Below are positions 11,601 through 23,600 of a DNA stretch of 64,000 bases, piece by piece. The notes below the pieces were generated by a model, which had not been told where the DNA came from, did not search any database, and saw nothing but the letters and a program-made list of their open reading frames with translations. This DNA is from Phymorhynchus buccinoides. Taxonomy: Eukaryota; Mollusca; Gastropoda; Neogastropoda; Raphitomidae. The position numbers and the translations under genes are program-made. Positions within the stretch are counted from its first letter, which is position 1. Every line of letters begins with the position of its first letter. Location of the stretch: assembly GCA_017654935.2 (NCBI GenBank), contig CM065680.1, positions 34,309,127 through 34,373,126 of the forward strand, read 5' to 3'.

Positions 11601-14600
11601 TTTTTGTGTTTTTAATGTTAACTGATTATAAACTTTGATTACAAGCATAAGCAATAGAAATCATGTTTTTGTATGTTGACAGCTGTATTAGTGACCCAAG
11701 GGCGTTCAGTTACCCTCTATGACATGGAGGGCAAAGAGTAAGTGAATATCTTTTCATTGTAATTATTTTTTGCATACACTGATACAGTTTACTTTTATCA
11801 GTCACGTTGTTGGGATAGAGTCTTTTGCTTACACTAGTCAGCCCTGAAAGTGGAAAATGTTGTCCACCAGCCTTTGGCTGGTAACTTTTTTTTTTTTACC
11901 AGCCAAACCAATTCTTTCTTCCATTTTGGTAGAAAAGTTTGTGTTTCACTCTTACCCTTTTTGGGTGATGGCTGCGATGCCTTTGAACTTGAAGTTGAAG
12001 CCGAAGAACGTTTCATTTCGAACATGCACTGGCTGGCAAGCACGCAAATTGCATATCATAATCATATTTCCGGTGCGTGGGAAAACATGGATTGGGAAAG
12101 GAATCTCGCACGAGAAAGAACATCGTTTTTTGCCCACTCGTGCGTGGGAAATAAACATTTTTTTTTCCACTCGCCATTTCAGGGAAAGGAATCTCGCTCA
12201 CATCGTTTTTTAGAAAGTGAGAACACATCGGTTTTTTGCCCACTCGCATTTGGCGGAGGGTTAAAGTTAGCAAGTGAATTATAAACTCGCCCATTTGTTT
12301 TTGTTGTGCAACCTTTAACCTTGACTCAGTCACACTCGCCACTTTCAGGGCTGCTAGTTACAGTCTCCATTTTTTTTATGATTGTGTTGTGTAAAGCGTC
12401 TTTTTGCATAAGTGGAACCTCCCCAGTTCTGTGGCAAAATAATCAGTGTTGACCGTGGCCCCGCATAGCGAAAAAGAAGTCAGGGCTCCCCCTTCGAGTG
12501 GGGATTGATCACCGGGGGGGGAAGATCTTCCTGTGCAAATAGTTCCCCCACCTTCTGGAAGTTCTGTGCTTGTAACTTCCTCTAATTCCTGCCACTCTCT
12601 TTGACTCTGCCTGCTTTAATAAAAAATCCTTTTGCTTTGCCTCTGTCATCTGCTATCTTTCTGACTTTGATTGGGCCCATTCTCAGGGCTCCCCCAGTGG
12701 GGATGCCGGGGGGGGTGTCTTCCATGCAAATTTTTTCCTCTAACCTGCCACAAAACAAAATCTTCCAAATAATTTTTCTCCTTTGAGCTCCTCTGAAATC
12801 AGAATGTCGGCTGTATGCAGCTGGGAGACCAGTGAAAACTGAAAACCGGACACCTTATCCATTGTGGCTGTATGGCCTGGGAACGCAGAAGAAGAAGTCA
12901 GGGCATATACTTTTATCACCTTTAGATCCCCTTTTTTCTCTCAAGTGCAAGGTACTTAACAAAAGAAACAAAAATGCATGCGAACACACATGCACAGAGG
13001 TTTATGACTTGGGGGTTGTCATATTCTTTACACTTGTAGTACTCACAACAATGAATCCCACTGTTGCACCCCTGTTGATTTTCTTCCAACAGAATTGGCA
13101 AAGGGAGTGGCTACAAAAGTTCAGAGCTGGAATCTCTTGGAGAAGATGAAACGCTTCGCATTGGCGGCAAGGAGATACAGGTTTGATGTTTAAATTAAAA
13201 TGTTTCGGTTTTCATGTTTAGAGAAATTTTGCATTCAGTATGTGTCTTTTCTGTCATGTCCTTTCTTATGCTATTCTTTGCCATTTTATGTTCCTCTTCT
13301 CATTCAGAGGGTCATACTATTAATATGAACCCTCTAAGTCTTGTTGATAGACTGTATCATTGCCTTGTTGAGTGTGTGTGTTTGTGAATGTGCGCATGTG
13401 AGTGTGTGTCAATGTGTGTGTGATAGAAAGAGAGACACTGTTTTCTGATTTTTTTTCCTGATTGATTTTGAAATTTCAGGTGATGTCTAAATTGAGTGAA
13501 GAACAGTTCAAGTCAGGAAAATGTTTTGCAGGGGCATGTGTGTCAACAGATCTACAATGCCCTACAAACAAAATTTCATCAGGTCAGTCTTCAGTTACTA
13601 TCTTAATCACAATGATAGTGTGGACTTCTGATACAGGCAAAATCAATTCTGCTGCATATTGGCAGAAATATCAAACAGGGTTTAATTAGGTACACAAAAC
13701 TTGATGCATCAGTTTCACGTTCATGCGTATGTAAGACCACACTAAGAAAATCAAAAGTGTAAAAAGGCAGAGAGACAATGCAGTGCGGCTTACAAATAAT
13801 TGCTAATTAATTACCAGCCGCTGTGGCGTAGTGGTTAGCGTCGCGGACTACTGGCTGGGTGGTCTCAGGTTCGAATCCCATCAGAGGCGAGGGGTTTTTC
13901 GGTCCTCGACTGACTCCTACCCAGAGTGAGTGGCTGTGGGCTCAATGGGAAGACTGAAGCCACACAGTCGAGCTTCATCCGCTTAACGGATGCGATTCTG
14001 AGAGTGTTGCTCTAATTTCAAGACCAACACTGCAGGTGTCTGTAGTTCTTGGGCCTGGCTAACGCCGGGATATCATTATGAAAGGAAGCGTACAATACAG
14101 CCCTGTCGTGCAATCTCAGACCGATACAGACCTCCATAGCATCAGCATCATCATAGTCATCCGCCTCATTTCGATCAATCATTTTTTTTTTTTTTAAATG
14201 CCTCAAATTCTGTGGTTTTGCAAGCCCTGCTCTCATGGTGACCTCAGTTTCGGTTTCCGATCCAGTCTATGCCTTGGTGCGTTTGGGTCAAAGTCATGGG
14301 GATCAGTGTGTTCTGGGGAGCTGTCTGTGGATGGTCTTGGTGGCGCCCTCGGAGGAGGACCTTACTCACTGGCTCCGCGACTAAGAGAATAGTGTCGTCA
14401 GTAGGGGGCTTAGTAGGTGTCAAGAACAGGCTCTACTGAACTCCACCGAAGTGGCTCAGCAGCAGTGCAGTGTCTCCTCGGTTGGTTGCCTCCTGAAGGC
14501 CTAACATAGATTCACTCCTCTTGGACTGCTGGTCTTGGATTCTGCGACCTGAACGTGCGGAGGTGTGACTGCGAATTGGGACTCGGAATGAGCGGCGTGG

Positions 14601-17600
14601 GAGCAACGCCACTGTACGGCCCAGAAGATGGGACAGCAACAAACAAACAAAATAATAATTTCTAATTTATGTTAGGTTCATAGAATAAAAGCTTATGTGT
14701 GTGAGTTTCAAAGCAGTTGTAAACTAGTTAGTCTAGATATAATTTGAATACGATCTCAGCAAAGATGTTTCTCAGTTCCTGAATAGTTATGATTTGCCTT
14801 AAATCTAAAATCTAAATATTATACTTATTGCTAAAAAGAACAGATAGAATAACACCATTTTTGTGTTTTGATTACAGGCCTGTCCAAGTCTTTCACAAAC
14901 CCACTACTTTCAAGGAAAGGAGATGAGGTAAGAGTTCTCTTTCATTATGCATCAAGCAAAAGTCCATTTTGTTTTACTGGGCAATTTAAATCAAGAATTT
15001 TGTTTGGCAGAATAAAAATGGCCTGTTTAAGTAAGTGAACAACAGATTTGCTAATTCTCTCCTGGAAATTTGTTACAAGAATTTTGTTTTGCAGAATAAA
15101 AATGCTCTGTTTAAGTAAGTGAACAACAGATTGGCTAATTCTCTCCTGGAAATTTGTTAAGAAATATTAAACCATTCTTGTTTCATTAGCTGTGAGACAA
15201 TTAATTTACTGAGACTAAAAGTTTTTGTTTTGTTTTCTAAAAGAAAAAAAATTGCAAAATAAGGTAAAGGTCGGGTGGAGGGAAAAGGTGTCTCCTACTC
15301 CATCATTGTTCTATTGTTTCTGTTAGCCATGTTATTGCATTCCCTTTGACATTTTCCCCCTCTTTTATTACTTCAAGAAAAGGTGTGTGTGAATTTCAGA
15401 CCCCAAACAGCAGTGTCGCGCAGCAGAACAAGACACAGATTGTGGCTCCCAGGTTCGACCCCTCAGCTCCCAATGCCCTGGTCATGCCACAGCCTACTGC
15501 TGCTCACCAGGTGTGTTAGCTGTGTGTGAGGTGTCATCAAGGCATCTGTGAACCATGTGTTATGTTTATGCATGAGCACAGCCCACTGCTGCTCACCAGG
15601 TGTGTTAGCTGTGTGTGAGGTGTCATCAAGGCATAGATCTGTGAACCATGTGTTATGTTTATGCATGAGCACAGCCCACTGCTGCTCACCAGGTGTGTTA
15701 GCTGTGTGTGAGGTGTCATCAAGGCGTTTGTGAACCATGTGTTATGTTTATGCATGAGCACAGCCCACTGCTGCTCACCAGGTGTTTTAGCTGTGTGTGA
15801 GGTGTCATCAAGGCGATTGTGAACCATGTGTTATGTTTATGCATGAGCACAGCCCACTGCTGCTCACCAGGTGTGTTAGCTGTGTGTGAGGTGTCATCAA
15901 GGCATCTGTGAACCATGTGTTATGTTTATGCATGAGCACAGCCCACTGCTGCTCACCAGGTGTGTTAGCTGTGTGTGAGGTGTCATCAAGGCGTTTGTGA
16001 ACCATGTGTTATGTTTATGCATGAGCACAACACATACTTCTGCATGGCTGCATGTGCATGCTCACAATCACACAAACTCTCTCTCTCCCTCCCTATCTTT
16101 CTCATACATAACAATGGTGTGCTTTGACGTTAACCCAATCAACTTTTAAGCAAAGGTTTCTGGGTTTGATACTGAACAGCAGTAAAGAAAATTGTTTTGC
16201 TTTCTTTCCAGTAGACCTTATAGTATAAACAAGCCTTTTGGATAGATAACAGCATGTCTTTCAGAAGAGACAATGAAATGGGGGTACATGTGTAGCTGTA
16301 CTTGTATATCAATTTTATTTTATTTTTAAATTTCTGTTTATCTTTCCACGCGTCCCCAGTGGCAGCACAACAAGCACCACAGCGCTGTGGTGGACGTGGT
16401 GGTGGACCCCTACCTGACCCACCATCTTCGCCCACACCAGCGGGACGGAGTCACCTTCCTCTACGAGTGCGTCACCGCCATGAAGAACTATGGCGGCACC
16501 GGCGCTATTCTCGCGTAAATGGACCGTTCTCTCGCAATGTGTGTGAGGTGACATAAAGAGCTTGGGGACTTCTTTTTTTTTAAATGAATTTTCCTTTTGT
16601 GGATCATTCTATCCCACATTACTTGATTAAAGGTTGGGATAGTTTGTTTTTTTCCTTATTTTAATTTTGTTGTTTAAAATTTGGATATGCAAAGTGGTTG
16701 ATTATTAAATTCATCCTGAATTGTGAGGCAAAACTTTTTTCACAACTTGAAAGATTTTTTTGCCAATCTATATGTTTTAAAGAGATAGTTTAATTTTTGT
16801 TCTGTTTCTTGTCATCAAATGTGGTTGTGTGTGTTATGAATGAATTAAGAGAACCACAGTCCTGAGATAACCATAGCTGTGAACTGTAACAAGACTAACC
16901 ATGTGTTACCACAACCCACCCACCCACCCAACCTGGGAGAGATAAATCAAGTACATTGTGCCCAGCAATTTTCCAGGCACAGGCTCTGCATGGTAGTTAC
17001 ATTGTTCTGCCCAACATGATTGTTTTGGCCCAGAAGGGGAGAGGAGGGAATATGAGTTGATTCAATCTATTTCATTCATGTGAACTAGTTTGAAAGTGCT
17101 TCTTTTTTATCACCACAATTATCTGTTTTGTGGAACAATTTTATTTGTACAGTGTTCTTTTTGTGAAATGTTAGTTTTATTGCTCAGGAGAGTAACGATT
17201 CAGCATTATAGGGTGCTTTCATTTCTGTAATATAGCTATTGTTTCTTTGCAGAGATGACATGGGCTTGGGTAAAACATTGCAGTGCATCTGCCTTATTTG
17301 GTAAGTAGATAGGTAGAAGCATGACTACATTGTGTTATCCGGGTACTTCATGATAAAATTCAGTACTTTGATAAGATGTAGTAAATTATTTTAATTCGAG
17401 TTTCATAATTTGAGACTTGTCAAGTGTATGTACCTTTTCATCAAAGCCATTGTTAAGAACTATGCTGTTTTAGACAAAGCTTGTATTTAAAGTCTAGTAA
17501 TACTACTTAGTAATCATTTGTAAGTAAGTCATATTGTTATTGATGAATTAAATCCTTTATGACAAGAACTTTTGTTGTTACGAGGCTCGTATTCAAAACA

Positions 17601-20600
17601 CCTGCATCATTTTGTATTGTACTTGATGTTTTATACCATCCCTTTTGACTGTTTACTTGCATGTGTGCGTATTTCTGTATGTTTGAGTGTGTGTTAGTGT
17701 AAGAGGTTCACAATTTTAAACTGGTTTGAGCAAAGTAAATCTAGCAGTAAGCCTGTTGACTTCACAGGACTCTGCTGAAGCAAGGAATGTATGGTGGCAA
17801 GCCACTGGTGAAGAGAGTCCTGATCATTACACCTGGCAGCCTGGTCAAAGTGAGTTGTTTATTTCATTGTCTCTCATCAAATGTGGTCAGTTGCCTTATA
17901 CACGTTTACTGTAATGTCCAAAACGAAGAGCTTTTTACTTATTTTGATCTTGTCTGGACAGTGGTTTTATTTACAAACATCTATTTGAGAGAGGAACATT
18001 TTTGTTTTAATTTTTAATTTTTACGAATTGACATGATTTAAACATTCAGTTCATAGAAAATATCCTTTTAGACTCCCAAGTTTAATGCAAGTTGCTTGCA
18101 GTTCTCAGATTTCTTTGATGACTTGGAGATGAACAGTTTCAGTTACCATGATTATGTTTGTGAAAAGATCAACACACATCGTTTTCGAACTATACAAAAC
18201 ATTTTTAACTTAATAAGTGTGATTGTGAAACTTTAAAAATAATAAAAAGTCGAGTTGTCTCAGAATTTTCACTATTGGATTTAATTTCTCTGCCTGGCTG
18301 TATCTGTTCTTTCTTTCTCAGTACCTCTTGTCAATATTGGATTTAATTTCTCTGCCTGGCTGTATCTGTTCTTTCTTTCTCAGTACCTCTTGTCAATGTT
18401 GGATTTAATTTCTCTGCCTGGCTGTGTCTGTTCTTTCTTTCTCAGTACCTCTTGTCAATATTGGATTTAATTTCTCTGCCTGGCTGTATCTGTTCTTTCT
18501 TGCTCAGTACCTCTTGTCAATATTGGATTTCATTTCTCTGCCTGGCTGTATCTGTTCTTTCTTTCTCAGTACCTCTTGTCAATATTGGATTTAATTTCTC
18601 TGCCTGGCTGTGTCTGTTCTTTCTTTCTCAGTACCTCTTGTCAATATTGGATTTAATTTCTCTGCCTGGCTGTATCTGTTCTTTCTCAGTACCTCTTGTC
18701 AATATTGGATTTAATTTCTCTGCCTGGCTGTATCTGTTCTTTCTTTCTCAGTACCTCTTGTCAATGTTGGATTTCATTTCTCTGCCTGGCTGTATCTGTT
18801 CTTTCTTTCTCAGTACCTCTTGTCAATATTGGATTTAATTTCTCTGCCTGGCTGTATCTGTTCTTTCTTTCTCAGTACCTCTTGTCAATGTTGGATTTCA
18901 TTTCTCTGCCTGGCTGTATCTGTTCTTTCTTTCTCAGTACCTCTTGTCAATTTTGGATTTAATTTCTCTGCCTGGCTGTATCTGTTCTTTCTTTCTCAGT
19001 ACCTCTTGTCAATGTTGGATTTCATTTCTCTGCCTGGCTGTATCTGTTCTTTCTTTCTCAGTACCTCTTGTCAATATTGGATTTAATTTCTCTGCCTGGC
19101 TGTATCTGTTCTTTCTTTCTCAGTACCTCTTGTCAATGTTGGATTTAATTTCTCTGCCTGGCTGTATCTGTTCTTTCTTTCTCAGTACCTCTTGTCAATG
19201 TTGGATTTAATTTCTCTGCCTGGCTGTATCTGTTCTTTCTTTCTCAGTACCTCTTGTCAATTGGTGGATTTAATTTCTCTGCCTGGCTGTATCTGTTCTT
19301 TCTTTCTCAGTACCTCTTGTCAATATTGGATTTAATTTCTCTGCCTGGCTGTATCTGTTCTTTCTTTCTCAGTACCTCTTGTCAATATTGGATTTAATTT
19401 CTCTGCCTGGCTGTATCTGTTCTTTCTTTCTCAGTACCTCTTGTCAATGTTGGATTTCATTTCTCTGCCTGGCTGTATCTGTTCTTTCTTTCTCAGTACC
19501 TCTTGTCAATATTGGATTTCATTTCTCTGCCTGGCTGTATCTGTTCTCAGTACCTCTTGTCAATATTGGATTTCATTTCTCTGCCTGGCTGTATCTGTTC
19601 TTTCTCAGTACCTCTTGTCAATGTTGGATTTAATTTCTCTGCCTGGCTGTATCTGTTCTTTCTTTCTCAGTACCTCTTGTCAATATTGGATTTCATTTCT
19701 CTGCCTGGCTGTATCTGTTCTTTCTTTCTCAGTACCTCTTGTCAATGTTGGATTTAATTTCTCTGCCTGGCTGTATCTGTTCTTTCTTTCTCAGTACCTC
19801 TTGTCAATGTTGGATTTAATTTCTCTGCCTGGCTGTATCTGTTCTTTCTTTCTCAGTACCTCTTGTCAATATTGGATTTAATTTCTCTGCCTGGCTGTAT
19901 CTGTTCTTTCTTTCTCAGTACCTCTTGTCAATGTTGGATTTAATTTCTCTGCCTGGCTGTATCTGTTCTTTCTTTCTCAGTACCTCTTGTCAATATTGGA
20001 TTTAATTTCTCTGCCTGGCTGTATCTGTTCTTTCTCAGTACCTCTTGTCAATGTTGGATTTAATTTCTCTGCCTGGCTGTATCTGTTCTTTCTTTCTCAG
20101 TACCTCTTGTCAATGTTGGATTTAATTTCTCTGCCTGGCTGTATCTGTTCTTTCTTTCTCAGTACCTCTTGTCAATGTTGGATTTAATTTCTCTGCCTGG
20201 CTGTATCTGTTCTTTCTTTCTCAGTACCTCTTGTCAATGTTGGATTTAATTTCTCTGCCTGGCTGTATCTGTTCTTTCTTTCTCAGTACCTCTTGTCAAT
20301 ATTGGATTTAATTTCTCTGCCTGGCTGTATCTGTTCTTTCTTTCTCAGTACCTCTTGTCAATATTGGATTTAATTTCTCTGCCTGGCTGTATCTGTTCTT
20401 TCTTTCTCAGTACCTCTTGTCAATGTTGGATTTAATTTCTCTGCCTGGCTGTATCTGTTCTTTCTTTCTCAGTACCTCTTGTCAATGTTGGATTTAATTT
20501 CTCTGCCTGGCTGTATCTGTTCTTTCTTTCTCAGTACCTCTTGTCAATGTTGGATTTAATTTCTCTGCCTGGCTGTATCTGTTCTTTCTTTCTCAGTACC

Positions 20601-23600
20601 TCTTGTCAATGTTGGATTTAATTTCTCTGCCTGGCTGTATCTGTTCTTTCTTTCTCAGTACCTCTTGTCAATATTGGATTTAATTTCTCTGCCTGGCTGT
20701 ATCTGTTCTTTCTTTCTCAGTACCTCTTGTCAATGTTGGATTTAATTTCTCTGCCTGGCTGTATCTGTTCTTTCTTTCTCAGTACCTCTTGTCAATGTTG
20801 GATTTAATTTCTCTGCCTGGCTGTATCTGTTCTTTCTTTCTCAGTACCTCTTGTCAATATTGGATTTAATTTCTCTGCCTGGCTGTATCTGTTCTTTCTT
20901 TCTCAGTACCTCTTGTCAATGTTGGATTTAATTTCTCTGCCTGGCTGTATCTGTTCTTTCTTTCTCAGTACCTCTTGTCAATATTGGATTTAATTTCTCT
21001 GCCTGGCTGTGTCTGTTCTTTCTTTCTCAGTACCTCTTGTCAATATTGGATTTAATTTCTCTGCCTGGCTGTATCTGTTCTTTCTTTCTCAGTACCTCTT
21101 GTCAATATTGGATTTAATTTCTCTGCCTGGCTGTATCTGTTCTTTCTCAGTACCTCTTGTCAATATTGGATTTAATTTCTCTGCCTGGCTGTATCTGTTC
21201 TTTCTTTCTCAGTACCTCTTGTCAATGTTGGATTTAATTTCTCTGCCTGGCTGTATCTGTTCTTTCTTTCTCAGTACCTCTTGTCAATATTGGATTTAAT
21301 TTCTCTGCCTGGCTGTATCTGTTCTTTCTCAGTACCTCTTGTCAATATTGGATTTAATTTCTCTGCCTGGCTGTATCTGTTCTTTCTTTCTCAGTACCTC
21401 TTGTCAATGTTGGATTTAATTTCTCTGCCTGGCTGTATCTGTTCTTTCTTTCTCAGTACCTCTTGTCAATGTTGGATTTAATTTCTCTGCCTGGCTGTAT
21501 CTGTTCTTTCTTTCTCAGTACCTCTTGTCAATGTTGGATTTAATTTCTCTGCCTGGCTGTTCTGTTCTTTCTCAGTACCTCTTGTCAATATTGGATTTAA
21601 TTTCTCTGCCTGGCTGTATCTGTTCTTTCTTTCTCAGTACCTCTTGTCAATATTTGGATTTCATTTCTCTGCCTGGCTGTATCTGTTCTTTCTTTCTCAG
21701 TACCTCTTGTCAATATTGGATTTAATTTCTCTGCCTGGCTGTATCTGTTCTTTCTTTCTCAGTACCTCTTGTCAATATTGGATTTAATTTCTCTGCCTGG
21801 CTGTATCTGTTCTTTCTTTCTCAGTACCTCTTGTCAATGTTGGATTTCATTTCTCTGCCTGGCTGTATCTGTTCTTTCTTTCTCAGTACCTCTTGTCAAT
21901 ATTGGATTTCATTTCTCTGCCTGGCTGTATCTGTTCTTTCTTTCTCAGTACCTCTTGTCAATGTTGGATTTCATTTCTCTGCCTGGCTGTATCTGTTCTC
22001 TCAGTACCTCTTGTCAATATTGGATTTAATTTCTCTGCCTGGCTGTATCTGTTCTTTCTTTCTCAGTACCTCTTGTCAATGTTGGATTTCATTTCTCTGC
22101 CTGGCTGTATCTGTTCTTTCTTTCTCAGTACCTCTTGTCAATGTTGGATTTCATTTCTCTGCCTGGCTGTATCTGTTCTCAGTACCTCTTGTCAATATTG
22201 GATTTAATTTCTCTGCCTGGCTGTATCTGTTCTTTCTTTCTCAGTACCTCTTGTCAATGTTGGATTTCATTTCTCTGCCTGGCTGTATCTGTTCTTTCTT
22301 TCTCAGTACCTCTTGTCAATATTGGATTTAATTTCTCTGCCTGGCTGTATCTGTTCTTTCTTTCTCAGTACCTCTTGTCAATGTTGGATTTAATTTCTCT
22401 GCCTGGCTGTATCTGTTCTTTCTTTCTCAGTACCTCTTGTCAATATTGGATTTCATTTCTCTGCCTGGCTGTATCTGTTCTTTCTTTCTCAGTACCTCTT
22501 GTCAATGTTGGATTTCATTTCTCTGCCTGGCTGTATCTGTTCTCAGTACCTCTTGTCAATATTGGATTTCATTTCTCTGCCTGGCTGTATCTGTTCTTTC
22601 TCAGTACCTCTTGTCAATGTTGGATTTAATTTCTCTGCCTGGCTGTATCTGTTCTTTCTTTCTCAGTACCTCTTGTCAATATTGGATTTAATTTCTCTGC
22701 CTGGCTGTATCTGTTCTTTCTTTCTCAGTACCTCTTGTCAATGTTGGATTTAATTTCTCTGCCTGGCTGTATCTGTTCTTTCTTTCTCAGTACCTCTTGT
22801 CAATGTTGGATTTCATTTCTCTGCCTGGCTGTATCTGTTCTTTCTTTCTCAGTACCTCTTGTCAATATTGGATTTCATTTCTCTGCCTGGCTGTATCTGT
22901 TCTTTCTCAGTACCTCTTGTCAATGTTGGATTTAATTTCTCTGCCTGGCTGTATCTGTTCTTTCTTTCTCGGTACCTCTTGTCAATGTTGGATTTCATTT
23001 CTCTGCCTGGCTGTATCTGTTCTTTCTCAGTACCTCTTGTCAATGTTGGATTTCATTTCTCTGCCTGCCTGTCTGTTCTTTCTTTCTCAGTACCTCTTGT
23101 CAATGTTGGATTTCATTTCTCTGCCTGGCTGTATCTGTTCTTTCTCAGTACCTCTTGTCAATATTGGATTTCATTTCTCTGCCTGGCTGTATCTGTTCTT
23201 TCTTTCTCAGTACCTCTTGTCAATGTTGGATTTCATTTCTCTGCCTGGCTGTATCTGTTCTTTCTTTCTCAGTACCTCTTGTCAATATTGGATTTAATTT
23301 CTCTGCCTGGCTGTATCTGTTCTTTCTTTCTCAGTACCTCTTGTCAATGTTGGATTTCATTTCTCTGCCTGGCTGTATCTGTTCTTTCTTTCTCAGTACC
23401 TCTTGTCAATGTTGGATTTAATTTCTCTGCCTGGCTGTATCTGTTCTTTCTTTCTCAGTACCTCTTGTCAATGTTGGATTTAATTTCTCTGCCTGGCTGT
23501 ATCTGTTCTTTCTTTCTCAGTACCTCTTGTCAATATTGGATTTAATTTCTCTGCCTGGCTGTATCTGTTCTTTCTTTCTCAGTACCTCTTGTCAATATTG

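Larger units (their letters stand above)
10503..11682 (+). other. Probable GC–AG intron of RAD54B
   Basis: Exon 3 reads HKKWEGD plus one base. The only donor that keeps frame into the next exon (…[18 protein letters not shown] sequence after acag) is g|gcaagt at 10503. GCAAGT is the usual extended consensus of GC donors. The acceptor is ttgacag ending at 11682. Confidence 0.7.

Noticed and set aside
13817..13890. tRNA gene
   Set aside because: Box A and box B are present, but the sequence continues into a long SINE body and tail, and the acceptor stem does not close as in a tRNA.
14994..15162. Two 20-nt micro-exons (gcag|AATAAAAATG…TTAA|gtaagt) in RAD54B intron 7
   Set aside because: Splice-like ends are present, but inclusion would shift frame and add TAA, and RAD54B homology is continuous without them. 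Probably chance in an 84-bp duplication.
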